Shown: piece by piece, positions 27,699 through 37,577 of the stretch
Position numbering within the stretch: position 1 is the stretch's first letter
How the letters are laid out: each line of letters begins with the position of its first letter
NCBI GenBank assembly: GCA_002086835.1
Contig: MVIG01000006.1
Coordinates: 62,001 to 126,000, forward strand
Direction of reading: 5' to 3'
DNA: 64,000 bases
Source: Mycolicibacterium porcinum
GTDB taxonomy: Bacteria > Actinomycetota > Actinomycetes > Mycobacteriales > Mycobacteriaceae
Notes under the pieces: model-generated
The model's database searches: none
What the model was told of the DNA's origin: nothing
Seen by the model: only the letters and a program-made list of their open reading frames with translations
Translations under genes and position numbers: made by a program

Positions 27699-28553
27699 AT
27701 GTGCCGATTGTTCGGTCTGCATGCCGGGCGGCGGCTGCTGCCGGCGACCTTCTGGCTGCTGGACGCTCCCGACAATCTGTCCGAACAGAGCCGGCGAAAC
27801 CCCGATGGCACCGGCCTTGGCGTATTCGGCGCCGAAGGCGTCGCGGCGCTGCACAAAGAGCCCGTGGCAGCGTGGCATGACTGCGAATTCGCCACCGAGG
27901 CACACGATGTCACCGCGACGACGTTCATCGCGCACGTCCGCTACGCCTCGACCGGGGCGCTCGATGTGGTGAACACTCATCCCTTCCTCCAGGATGACCG
28001 GATCTTCGCGCACAACGGGGTCGTCGAAGGTCTGGACGCGCTCGACGAGCGGCTGCGCGAACTGAGTGCGGCGGACCTCGTCAAAGGCCAGACCGACTCC
28101 GAACGCGTCTTCGCGCTCATCACCGCCGCCGTCCGCGCGCACGACGGAGACATCGGCGCGGGCATCGTCGACGCCATCGGCTGGCTGGCCCACAACGTGC
28201 CGATCTACGCCCTCAACTTCCTGCTCAGCACGGCCACCGACATGTGGGCGCTGCGCTACCCGCACACCCATGACCTCTACGTACTCGACCGCAGGCACCC
28301 CGATCAGCGGCGACTGCGCCTGCGCAGCGCCCGGATCCGCGCCGAATCCGAGCACCTGACCTCGCAGCCGTCGGTGGTGTTCGCCAGTGAACCGATGGAC
28401 GACGAGAACTGGCGGCCCATCGCCCCCGGCGAGCTGGTGCACGTCGACGCGGACCTGAGGATCAGCACCCGGGTCGCCTTTCCGGACCCGCCTCGCCACC
28501 TCCTGCACCGTGACGACCTGTCCGCACAGGCTGCCGCCTCGCAGCACGCTTAG
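27699..28553 (+). CDS. Class II glutamine amidotransferase (YafJ-like)
   Basis: A 284-residue Ntn-type amidotransferase domain protein. Start MCRLFGLHAG at 27699 exposes Cys2 as the N-terminal nucleophile after Met removal. Other glutamine-site motifs: RNPDGTGLGVFG, FIAHVRYASTG, NTHPFLQDDRIFAHNGVVEG. The length and the absence of a synthetase domain match YafJ-type stand-alone enzymes whose acceptor is unknown. The earlier in-frame starts would destroy the Cys2 position. Confidence 0.9.
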   Translation: MCRLFGLHAGRRLLPATFWLLDAPDNLSEQSRRNPDGTGLGVFGAEGVAALHKEPVAAWHDCEFATEAHDVTATTFIAHVRYASTGALDVVNTHPFLQDDRIFAHNGVVEGLDALDERLRELSAADLVKGQTDSERVFALITAAVRAHDGDIGAGIVDAIGWLAHNVPIYALNFLLSTATDMWALRYPHTHDLYVLDRRHPDQRRLRLRSARIRAESEHLTSQPSVVFASEPMDDENWRPIAPGELVHVDADLRISTRVAFPDPPRHLLHRDDLSAQAAASQHA

Positions 28554-28588
28554 CTGCCACTTCGGGCGCCCTGGCACACTCGATCTTC

Positions 28589-29446
28589 GTGACTTCCAAA
28601 CGTGCACTGGTCCTCGCCGGTGGCGGTATCGCAGGCATCGCCTGGGAGACCGGCATCCTGCAGGGCATCGCCGACGAATCGCCCGAAACTGCCGACGCGC
28701 TGCTCGCCTCCGACGTGCTGGTGGGTACGTCGGCGGGTTCGACGGTGTCCGCGCAGCTCGGCAGCGGGCTGCCGCTGGAGGAGCTGTTCGAGCGCCAGGT
28801 GGGACTGGAATCGGCCGAGCTCGACCCCGGGACGAGTATCGACACCGTCACCGACCTGTTCGTCAAGGCCGTGCTGACACCCAACACCACCAAGGCACAG
28901 AAGTTGCAGGCGATCGGTGCCGTGGCGCTCGACACCGCCACCATCGACCCGGAGGTCCGGCGCAAGGTAATCGAAGCACGCCTGCCCTCGCACAACTGGC
29001 CCGACCGGGAGTTGCGGATCTCAGCCGTCGACATCGACACCGGGGAGCTGGTGACCCTGGACCGCAACTCCAGGGTGTCGCTGGTCGACGCGGTCGCTGC
29101 CAGCTGCGCCGTCCCCGCGGTGTGGCCGGTCGTGACGATCGGCGGCCGCCGGTTCATGGACGGCGGCATCGGCAGCGCGGTCAACACGGTGCTGGCCGCG
29201 GACTGCGACACCCTGGTGGCGTTGGTGCCGCAGGGCCGTTCGACACCGTCGCCGTTCGGGACCGGCGCGGCGGACGAGGTCGACGGCTTCGACGGACGGT
29301 CGCTGGGGATCTTCGCCGACGACGATGCCCTGGCCGCCTTCGGCACGAACCCGCTCGACCCGGACTGCCGGGTCCCCTCGGCCCAGGCCGGGCGAGCTCA
29401 GGGGCGGCGGGTGGCGGCCGAGGTCGCCGCGTTCCTGGCGGGCTGA
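28589..29446 (+). CDS. Patatin-like phospholipase (type 1)
   Basis: A 285-residue serine lipase/acyl hydrolase of the patatin fold. Oxyanion glycine motif LVLAGGGIAGIAW at the N terminus, nucleophile elbow VLVGTSAGST (Ser about residue 51), catalytic Asp in RFMDGGIGSAVN (about residue 190). It probably hydrolyses an acyl lipid. Start GTG 28589. Its stop lies one base from that of the convergent patatin gene. Confidence 0.85.
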   Translation: MTSKRALVLAGGGIAGIAWETGILQGIADESPETADALLASDVLVGTSAGSTVSAQLGSGLPLEELFERQVGLESAELDPGTSIDTVTDLFVKAVLTPNTTKAQKLQAIGAVALDTATIDPEVRRKVIEARLPSHNWPDRELRISAVDIDTGELVTLDRNSRVSLVDAVAASCAVPAVWPVVTIGGRRFMDGGIGSAVNTVLAADCDTLVALVPQGRSTPSPFGTGAADEVDGFDGRSLGIFADDDALAAFGTNPLDPDCRVPSAQAGRAQGRRVAAEVAAFLAG

Positions 29447-29447
29447 C

Positions 29448-30461
29448 TCACCCGTCGAGCGCGCGGGCGGTCAGTTCCCGCCCCACCTCGATGACCTCGG
29501 CGGCGCGATGGAATTCCAGGCTCCGGCATGCCGTACGCGGCACCTCGATCAGCAGGTCCGGCGGGTAGGCGGCGAGCGTGTGCCGAGCGAGCGCGGCCTG
29601 GGCGATGTCGACGGCACGGTTCAGCACCTCGAAACTGCCGAGCCGTGGAACGTCGACCGGTTCTGGCGCTTCGACAGCTGTTTCGATGTCGTCCGTGCCG
29701 ACCGAGTCGACGGCGTCGGCTCCCACATCGGGATCGACGCCGTCCTCAGGTGGGAGTGACGCCCCGAAGCGGCTGAGCACCGCGCGGGCCGTCGGCCGAT
29801 CCAGCATGCCCCGCACCGACGCCGTGTCCAGCACCGCCGACGTACTGCGCATCATGCGGTTGAGCCATTCGGTGGTGGGCCGTCGTTCCGGATCCTCAGG
29901 CGTGGGCGCGGTGCCAGGATCCCCGCCGGACAGGCTGACCGCGATGGTGAGGTCCGCGTTGACCGCGGCGATCGGCGCCATCGGCAGCGGGTCCAGGATG
30001 CCGCCATCGCCGAGTAGCCGGCCGTTGAGTACGTGCGGCGCGATCACCCCGGGAATGGCGATCGACGCCCGGATCGCCGAGTCGAGCGGGCCCCGCTGCA
30101 GCCAGACCGACTTGCCCGCGATCAGGTCGGTCGCGACGGCCGTGTAGGGGATGGGCAGCCCCTCGATCGTGGCTTCGCCGATGATCTCGCGCACCGCGTC
30201 GAGGATCTTCTCCGCCCGCAGGATGCCGGCCGCGGTGATCGACGGGTCCAACAACCGCAACACCGCCCGCTGAGTCAAAGTCCGTGCCCAGTCGGCGAAC
30301 TCGTCCAGCTTGCCGGCCGCATGCAACCCGCCGACCAGCGCACCCATCGATGACCCGGATACACCGACGACCTCGTAACCACGGTCATGCAGCTCGTTGA
30401 TCACCCCGATGTGCGCATAGCCGCGAGCCCCACCACTGCCGAGGGCCAGAGCAACACGCAT
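29448..30461 (-). CDS. Patatin-like phospholipase (RssA type)
   Basis: A 337-residue patatin-domain protein of the RssA branch. N-terminal VALALGSGGARGYAHIGVI, nucleophile elbow VGVSGSSMGALVG (Ser about 44), catalytic Asp in LLGDGGILDPLPM (about 162). The C-terminal 130 residues include an acidic segment (EDGVDPDVGADAVDSVGTDD) and are probably regulatory. ATG at 30461 has GGAGG, although the frame is open upstream. Sequence differs from the convergent patatin at 28589, so this is neighbourhood of two subtypes and not a recent duplication. Confidence 0.87.
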   Translation of the reverse strand: MRVALALGSGGARGYAHIGVINELHDRGYEVVGVSGSSMGALVGGLHAAGKLDEFADWARTLTQRAVLRLLDPSITAAGILRAEKILDAVREIIGEATIEGLPIPYTAVATDLIAGKSVWLQRGPLDSAIRASIAIPGVIAPHVLNGRLLGDGGILDPLPMAPIAAVNADLTIAVSLSGGDPGTAPTPEDPERRPTTEWLNRMMRSTSAVLDTASVRGMLDRPTARAVLSRFGASLPPEDGVDPDVGADAVDSVGTDDIETAVEAPEPVDVPRLGSFEVLNRAVDIAQAALARHTLAAYPPDLLIEVPRTACRSLEFHRAAEVIEVGRELTARALDG

Positions 30462-30617
30462 ACCTCCATTGTGAAGCACGTGGGGCCGATGCTCGCCACC
30501 TCGCCCCTGAACCCCTCGGCACCCCTCGGCGTCGGCAAGTCTTAGAACATGGTTTGAGATCAGCTCCGGATCGGCCGCGCGGGGATGATGCCAATTAGCA
30601 TCGGCACAAGGACATTT

Positions 30618-30642
30618 CGGGCCGGCCCGTGCTGCCGGCCCG
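30618..30642. promoter_or_regulatory. GC-rich hairpin in the leader of the glutamate dehydrogenase gene
   Basis: CGGGCCGGC (30618-30626) pairs with GCCGGCCCG (30634-30642). It lies 98 bases before the TTG start and could affect transcription or leader structure; no function is shown. Confidence 0.3.
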
Positions 30643-30739
30643 GTGGGCAGTCTTATTGACGCGCCGGCCCGGATGCACCGTCGAACATTTCTCGGGATGC
30701 GTAGATCCCGGCATCGGGTCAACCAACAGAGGGAGAATC

Positions 30740-32011
<1,272 letters not shown>

Positions 32012-32129
32012 GGCCATCGTGATTCGGCTGGGTCAAAGTCTGTGCCCAGTCTGCGGACTGGTTGAATCTGCCCGGCGTGTGAGGCCTGCCGACAACTTCG
32101 GCACGGCGGTGTTGGGGGCTGACCGAAAC

Positions 32130-32735
32130 TCAACGTGCAAGTGGTACGTAGTCAAGATCCGCGCCCGCGGGCACCGGCGGCTCGATGCGGGTCGACTCGA
32201 GGTACCGCTGGACGATGTGGTTGAGGTGGTAGGCAGCCCAGGTGTGTAGATGGGGCAACGGGATCGGCTCGCGCTCATGTGGGTCGGTCAACAGATTGGT
32301 CAAACGTGGCGTTGCGAGTGGCGTCGGTGGCTCGAACATGTGAGTGTGCGCCACCGTGGCCCGATCCATTCTAGAAAACCCTTGTCCGTGGGCCAGCGTC
32401 CCGGACCTTCGCCGACGTGCCATTTGCCGTAGGCGGCGCAGGCGTAGCCGGCATCACTCAACACATCGCCGAGCGTGCGTTCCCAGGCGACCAGCCCCCA
32501 GCCGCCCGCTTGTCCCAGTGGAACGGAATGCGTACCGGACCGGATCGAGTGGCGACCGGTGAGTAACGCCGACCGGGTTGGCGTGCATTGAGACTCGGGT
32601 GCGTAGTTCGTCAAACGGAAGCCTTGTTGGGCGAACGTGTCGGGTGGCACCCCGGAACGGTCCGCCGCTGAAGCAACTCAGCTCACCGAAACCGAGGTTG
32701 TCGACGTGGAAGAACACAACATTGGGCGGCATCAA
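32130..32735 (-). pseudogene. Degraded arylsulfatase gene
   Basis: Three pieces of one arylsulfatase occur in two frames. Piece 1 (from 32735): PPNVVFFHVDNLGFGELSC FSGGPFRG, with the metal Asp-Asn motif. A frameshift near 32649 leads to piece 2: FRLTNYAPESQCTPTRSALL with the formylglycine site CTPTR, then YGKWHVGEGPGRWPTDKGF. Piece 3, back in the first frame (to 32130), is the C terminus ATPRLTNLLTDPHEREPIPL. Most of the central domain, perhaps 350 residues, is missing. So the gene cannot make an active sulfatase. It lies just downstream of the SulP gene on the same strand. Confidence 0.85.
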
Positions 32736-32741
32736 ATTCCC

Positions 32742-34358
32742 CTATCCGGTGTCGTTGACGGTGTCGTAGTAGCGGCCCTCTGCCTCCACGTCCTGCCACC
32801 AGGGCCAGCGTTTCGCCATCTGGTGCAGGTCGTCGCGCAGGCCGGTGTAGCGGACCTCGATTCCCGGGCTTTGTCCTCCTCGCGGGCGGGCGTCGAGCTC
32901 GGTCTCCAGATCCCGCAATCCGTCGAGAATCGTCGAGGTGAGCCAGGGCAGCCGGGACAGATCGAGGATCACCACGTCCGGACGGGGTTCGGCCGCGGCG
33001 ACCTTTGTGAGCACCGCGTCGACGTTGGCGCGCAGATTCGCGGTATACAGGCCGAGGTCGAACCGCAGCACCAGCGGTTCGGCGCTGAGCTGTTCGACAT
33101 GGGCCCGGTTCGCCTCCCGCAGCACGAAGTACAGCGTGAGCAGGACGCCGCAGGCGACCGCCGGCAGCAGGCCGACCGTCAGGCCGAACACCCCGACGAT
33201 CGCGGCCAGACTGAATTCCAGTTTGTCGAACCGGTACAACCGCCTCAGGGCGCCGATGTCGATCAGCCCGAGAACCGCGACCAGCACCATCGCGCCGAGT
33301 GTCGCCTGCGGCAGCTTCGAGAGCACGGGCGCCAGGAACACCGCGACCAGCACAGCCAGCGCGGCGGTCACCAGACCGCTGACCTGGGACCGGGCCCCGG
33401 TGCGCAGGTTCATCCCCGTCTGGGAGAACCCACCGGCCGGCGGCAGCGTGTGGAAGAACGAACCCACCACCGCGGCGACGCCGTTGGCCGACAGCTCGCG
33501 GTCGGCGTCGATCTGCGGTTCCTCGGGCCTGCGCACCCCACGCGCCACCGCGACCGTCTCCAGAAACGCCATCATCGCGATGGCCAGTGCGCCGGGGACG
33601 AGGTGCCCGACGTGGTCGAGGGCGGGCAGCGTCGGTAGCGGAATGCCCTGCGGCACCTCGGGAATCAACACCACCCCCATCGACGGCAGTCCACCGAACG
33701 CCGCCAGACCGATTCCCAGCGCCACCACGATCAGCGGGCCCGGCACCAGTGGCGTGAACCTGCCGATCAGCAGGAGCAGCGTGATGGTGACGACGGACAG
33801 CAGCACGGTGGGGATGTTTGCGTGGCCGAGCTGGCGCAGCGCCGACCACAGGATGTGGAAGAAGCCGGTGGCATGCGGATTGTCTTCCACACCAAACAGT
33901 TTGGGGACCTGCGCCGCCGCGACTGTGAGGCCCACGCCGGCTTTGAGCCCGAGTAGTGTCGCCTCGTTGATGTTCTCGATGATCGCGCCGAGCCGCAGCA
34001 GCCGCGCCGCCAACAGGAAAACGCCGACCAGCAGCGTCAAGGTGATCAGATGTGCCTGCGCATCGGGCGATCCGGCAGCGATCCCCGCTCCGACCATCGT
34101 CGACGTGCTCAGGGTCGCGATGGTGGACGTGGTGGTGACGCTGGTGGTGCGCGACCCGCCGATGAACGCGTAGATCACCAACGGCAGCATGCAGGTGTAC
34201 AGGCCGAACTCGACCGGCATGTGCGCCACGGTCGCGTACGCCATGGCTTGCGGAATGATCACCGCGCCGGCAGCCAGACCGGCGACGACGTCGGCGCGTA
34301 GCCACACCCGCTGATACGGAACGATTCCCGGCACGCGCACATTCGCAGTATCGCCCAC
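32742..34358 (-). CDS. SulP-family anion (sulfate) transporter with STAS domain
   Basis: About 538 residues: ten or more transmembrane helices with the SulP pattern GVIIPQAMAYATVAHMP and STSTIATLSTST near the N terminus, a second half with PPAGGFSQTGMNLRTGARSQ, and a C-terminal STAS domain (PDVVILDLSRLPWLTSTILDGL). It probably takes up sulfate or another anion. GTG 34358 is a guess; the frame reaches an ATG at 34403 that would overlap the divergent gene. The sulfatase remnant follows 6 bases downstream, suggesting a former sulfatase-transporter operon. Confidence 0.85.
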   Translation of the reverse strand: MGDTANVRVPGIVPYQRVWLRADVVAGLAAGAVIIPQAMAYATVAHMPVEFGLYTCMLPLVIYAFIGGSRTTSVTTTSTIATLSTSTMVGAGIAAGSPDAQAHLITLTLLVGVFLLAARLLRLGAIIENINEATLLGLKAGVGLTVAAAQVPKLFGVEDNPHATGFFHILWSALRQLGHANIPTVLLSVVTITLLLLIGRFTPLVPGPLIVVALGIGLAAFGGLPSMGVVLIPEVPQGIPLPTLPALDHVGHLVPGALAIAMMAFLETVAVARGVRRPEEPQIDADRELSANGVAAVVGSFFHTLPPAGGFSQTGMNLRTGARSQVSGLVTAALAVLVAVFLAPVLSKLPQATLGAMVLVAVLGLIDIGALRRLYRFDKLEFSLAAIVGVFGLTVGLLPAVACGVLLTLYFVLREANRAHVEQLSAEPLVLRFDLGLYTANLRANVDAVLTKVAAAEPRPDVVILDLSRLPWLTSTILDGLRDLETELDARPRGGQSPGIEVRYTGLRDDLHQMAKRWPWWQDVEAEGRYYDTVNDTG

Positions 34359-34387
34359 GACGCACGCAATCGTGGGAGGGTTGACGA

Positions 34388-36097
34388 GTGGGTACGCCAA
34401 CATTTGTGCGCAAGCTCGGCCGTCCCAAACCCCGTGATGTCATAGCCGGACTGGTCACGGGTCTGTTCTCCATACCCGAGGGCATGGCCTACGCCAGCAT
34501 CGGCGGTTTCAACCCGGTCACCGGCATCTATGCCGGCGTCATGCCCGGCATCATCGGGTCGCTGTTCGCCCGCACGGTGCTGATGGTCACCACGCTGACC
34601 AGCGCGATCGCGCTGACGTCACGCAGCGTGCTCAAGGAGGCCGGCCTCGATCCGGCGGACCCGGCAAATGTCGCCGCACTGGCCCTCGTGGTCGGCGTGG
34701 TGATGCTGCTGTTCGGTCTGCTGCGGTTCGGCTCGATCATGAACTTCGTCTCCAACGCCGTGATGACCGGCTTCTCCACCGGCATCGCACTGCAGATCGT
34801 GGCCGGTGTTCTCGGCGACGCGACCGGCTACAAACCGCAGAGCGGCAACACGATTGGCAAATTCATCGACTCCCTCGCCCATATCGGGCTATGGCACCCG
34901 GCCGCCGTCGTGGTCGCGCTGGGCACCGTCGCGGTGTGGGCGGTGTTCCACTTCATCAAGCCACTCGAATCGTTCGCGACGTTGCTGGCTCTCGTCGTGG
35001 TGACGGCGGTGGTGGCCGTGGCCCACATCGACGTCGAAACCGTCGGCGACATCGCGTCGATCGCGAATGCGCTTCCACCGGTGACGGTTCCGAATTTCGC
35101 CGCGATGCCCGAACTGCTCGTCGGCGGCGTCGCGGTGGCACTCGTCGCGCTGGCCCAGGCCGCCGGAATCTCTGCCGCGGTGCCCAACCCGGATGGCAGC
35201 CGCACCAACATGAACGGCGATTTCCTGGCCCAGGGCGCGGCGAACGTGGCCGGTGGCCTGTTCGGCGCGCTGCCTGCGGGTGGCTCGCTCTCACGCACGG
35301 GAGTGGCCACCTCGGCCGGTGCCCAGACCCGGTGGGCCGGCATCTTCGCCGGGCTCTGGCTCGCCGTGCTGGTGCTGGTCGCGGGCTCGGCCGCAGAGAT
35401 CATCCCGATGCCCGTGATCGGCGGGCTGATCCTGGTGATCGGGGCCGAGCTCGTCGTCGGCAGACTGCCCGACATCAAGCTGGTGCTGAGGGTCGCGCCC
35501 TTGTCGGCTGTCGCGATGCTGGTCACCTTCGCCGCCACCACACAGCTGCCCCTGCACACCGCGATCGTCATCGGCGTGATCACCTCGCTGGTGCTGTACT
35601 GCGCCAAGGCGGCCGAGGCCGCGCAACTGGTCGCACTGACCCCGGCGCCGGACGGCGGCTGGCAGCAGGTTCCGGTGCCCGAGCGGTGTGCCGGCAACGA
35701 CGTCACCGTGCTTCACTACGCGGGCGTGGGACTGTTCGCCGAGGTGGCCCGCATCGACGAGACCTGGCCGCGGGCCGAAGGCACCACCAACGCCGTGGTG
35801 GTGCTCAGCCTGCGGTCGCTACCCGACGTGCCGTCCTCGGTGACCATCAAGGCGCTGCGGCGCTGGGCCGGCCAGCTGGCCGCCAACAACGGCAGGCTGA
35901 TCATCGCCGGGGTCAACCCCGGGACCGCGGCGGTGCTGCTGCGCGGCGGGCTGGATGACCTGCTGGGCGCAGACGGCGTCGTGCCGGCGTCCGACCGGAT
36001 CTTCGGCGCGCTCGACGTGGCGGTCGAACGGGGCCGCGCCTGGGTGGCCGCTCAGCGCGGCGAACCGGGGGATTCGCCGCAGCGTGATTCGAACTAG
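34388..36097 (+). CDS. SulP-family anion transporter with STAS domain
   Basis: A 569-residue transporter, GTG at 34388 with GGGAGGG seven bases upstream. N-terminal signature GLFSIPEGMAYASIGGFNP, then a second-half PAGGSLSRTGVATSAGAQT; the STAS part (VLHYAGVGLFAEVARIDETW to about residue 555) differs considerably from that of the divergent SulP. About eleven transmembrane helices. The two proteins are of different subtypes and likely have different substrates. Only 29 bases separate the two assumed start codons. Its stop overlaps the stop of lpqV by four bases. Confidence 0.88.
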   Translation: MGTPTFVRKLGRPKPRDVIAGLVTGLFSIPEGMAYASIGGFNPVTGIYAGVMPGIIGSLFARTVLMVTTLTSAIALTSRSVLKEAGLDPADPANVAALALVVGVVMLLFGLLRFGSIMNFVSNAVMTGFSTGIALQIVAGVLGDATGYKPQSGNTIGKFIDSLAHIGLWHPAAVVVALGTVAVWAVFHFIKPLESFATLLALVVVTAVVAVAHIDVETVGDIASIANALPPVTVPNFAAMPELLVGGVAVALVALAQAAGISAAVPNPDGSRTNMNGDFLAQGAANVAGGLFGALPAGGSLSRTGVATSAGAQTRWAGIFAGLWLAVLVLVAGSAAEIIPMPVIGGLILVIGAELVVGRLPDIKLVLRVAPLSAVAMLVTFAATTQLPLHTAIVIGVITSLVLYCAKAAEAAQLVALTPAPDGGWQQVPVPERCAGNDVTVLHYAGVGLFAEVARIDETWPRAEGTTNAVVVLSLRSLPDVPSSVTIKALRRWAGQLAANNGRLIIAGVNPGTAAVLLRGGLDDLLGADGVVPASDRIFGALDVAVERGRAWVAAQRGEPGDSPQRDSN

Positions 36098-36552
36098 CTA
36101 CAGAGCTCGTCGGCCGCTGCCCGCGCCGCGACGATGACGGCAGCCTGACGGCCCGGCTCCAGCTGGGCCCATGCCACGTTGTACGTGCCCGGCCCCGGCG
36201 CCGCGTCGGGGGCCTGCACGCTCGCCAGATACGGCTCGATCTGGGCCTTGAGGTCACCGCCCTTGGCCTGCATCCAGACCTTCGCGGCGTGACAGGCCTG
36301 GAAATACTCCTCTTCGGTGGACTGCGCGTCGGCGCCGACGGCAGTCGTGACCCCACCCGGCGACGTCGCCACCTCACCCGGCTTGGCCGTCGGGGTCGCC
36401 GCTTCTGCGGTCGTCGTCGCCGGCGGGGCAGGTGCCGTGGATGCTCCGGACTGATCCTTGCCGGCCTCCGTCGAGCATCCGATCAGCAGGCCCAGCCCGG
36501 CGGCTGTGACGGCTCCGGCGGTCAAGCGTGTGGTCCACGTGTAACGGCGCAT
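36094..36552 (-). CDS. lpqV: LpqV-like lipoprotein
   Basis: A 152-residue lipoprotein: n-region MRRYTWTTR, hydrophobic segment, lipobox LLIGC (Cys about residue 26), then a Ala/Thr/Pro linker and a conserved C-terminal domain STEEEYFQACHAAKVWM ... IVAARAAADELCS with two cysteines. This matches my recollection of M. tuberculosis LpqV (Rv1064c). It should be anchored on the outer side of the plasma membrane. Function unknown. Convergent with the SulP gene, and divergent from the cysteine dioxygenase gene, as in M. tuberculosis order. Confidence 0.8.
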   Translation of the reverse strand: MRRYTWTTRLTAGAVTAAGLGLLIGCSTEAGKDQSGASTAPAPPATTTAEAATPTAKPGEVATSPGGVTTAVGADAQSTEEEYFQACHAAKVWMQAKGGDLKAQIEPYLASVQAPDAAPGPGTYNVAWAQLEPGRQAAVIVAARAAADELCS

Positions 36553-36668
36553 CCCGCCAATCTATGCAACACTGGCGGCCGTGACGGAACGGACCGGATT
36601 CCAGGAGTGTTGTCGGGCTCGCTAACGCGCCCGTATGCCCTGTTCCCGTCGTTCCTGGAGCTTCACTG

Positions 36669-37193
36669 ATGCTGTCCACGCTGGCACCCGTCCCTGCCGT
36701 CTCGGCGCCCACCCGACTGCGACTGCCCGATCTGCTGCACGCCACCGACCGTGCCGCCGACGACGTGTTGTCCGGCCGCTACGACCGGCTGCTGAGAGGG
36801 CTGCCGAAGGATGACCGGTGGTACACCCGGTTGTCCGGTGACGACGAAGTCGAGATCTGGCTGATCAGCTGGGTGCCCGACAAGTCGACCGAACTGCACG
36901 ACCACGGCGGCTCGCTCGGCGCGTTGACCGTGGTGTCCGGCTCACTGCGCGAAACCCGTTGGGACGGTGAGCTGCTGAGGCAGCGACGGCTCACGGCAGG
37001 TGATCAGGCGGCCTTCCCGCTGGGTTGGGTTCACGACGTCGTCCATGCCTCCGGACCGGTGACGGTGACCGGTCCGACGCTGAGCGTGCACGCCTACTCG
37101 CCGCCGCTGACCGCGATGTCCTACTACGAGGTGACACCACAGAACACGTTGCGGCGCAACCGCACCGAGCTCACCGACGCACCGGAGGGATAG
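36669..37193 (+). CDS. Cysteine dioxygenase family cupin
   Basis: A 174-residue cupin that should oxidise cysteine (or a related thiol) to its sulfinate with Fe(II). First cupin motif is TELHDHGGSLGALTVVSG with two His iron ligands; second contains GWVHDVVHASGP with the third His; a late LSVHAYSPPLTAMSYYEV matches CDO. Start ATG 36669; a rhodanese gene follows with two bases between stop and start, so the two form an operon linking cysteine oxidation and sulfane sulfur handling. Corresponds to Rv1065 by position (recollection). Confidence 0.85.
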   Translation: MLSTLAPVPAVSAPTRLRLPDLLHATDRAADDVLSGRYDRLLRGLPKDDRWYTRLSGDDEVEIWLISWVPDKSTELHDHGGSLGALTVVSGSLRETRWDGELLRQRRLTAGDQAAFPLGWVHDVVHASGPVTVTGPTLSVHAYSPPLTAMSYYEVTPQNTLRRNRTELTDAPEG

Positions 37194-37195
37194 CG

Positions 37196-37564
37196 ATGAG
37201 CCGCATCGACACCGTGCTGGAACAGGCCCGCGCCCGGCTGCGCCGTCTGCCCGCCGCGGACCTGCCCGAGGCGCTGGATTCCGGCGCCGTGCTGGTCGAC
37301 ATCCGCCCGGCCGCGCAGCGTGCCGCCGAAGGCTCGGTGCCCGGCGCGCTGGTCATCGAGCGCAACGTGCTGGAGTGGCGCTGCGATCCGACCAGCGACG
37401 CGCGGATTCCGCAGGCCGTCGACGACGACGTCTACTGGGTGATCCTGTGCTCGGAGGGCTACACCTCGAGCCTGGCCGCGGCCTCGCTGATCGACCTGGG
37501 GTTGCACCGCTCGACAGACGTCGTCGGCGGGTATCACGCCCTCGTGGCCGCCGGCCAGGTCTGA
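37196..37564 (+). CDS. Rhodanese-like sulfurtransferase
   Basis: A 122-residue single rhodanese domain: AVLVDIRPAAQRAAEGSVPGA, then the catalytic Cys in WVILCSEGYTSSLAAASL (about residue 86) and a final VVGGYHALVAAG. Short single-domain rhodaneses move sulfane sulfur between thiols. GGAGGGA overlapping the previous stop supports the ATG at 37196. Co-transcribed with the cysteine dioxygenase gene, as the M. tuberculosis Rv1065-Rv1066 pair (recollection). Confidence 0.85.
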   Translation: MSRIDTVLEQARARLRRLPAADLPEALDSGAVLVDIRPAAQRAAEGSVPGALVIERNVLEWRCDPTSDARIPQAVDDDVYWVILCSEGYTSSLAAASLIDLGLHRSTDVVGGYHALVAAGQV

Positions 37565-37577
37565 TCCCGGGCGGGGG

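Noticed and set aside
32250..32432. Plus-strand short frames over the sulfatase remnant
   Set aside because: They are antisense to clear arylsulfatase fragments and have no ribosome site.
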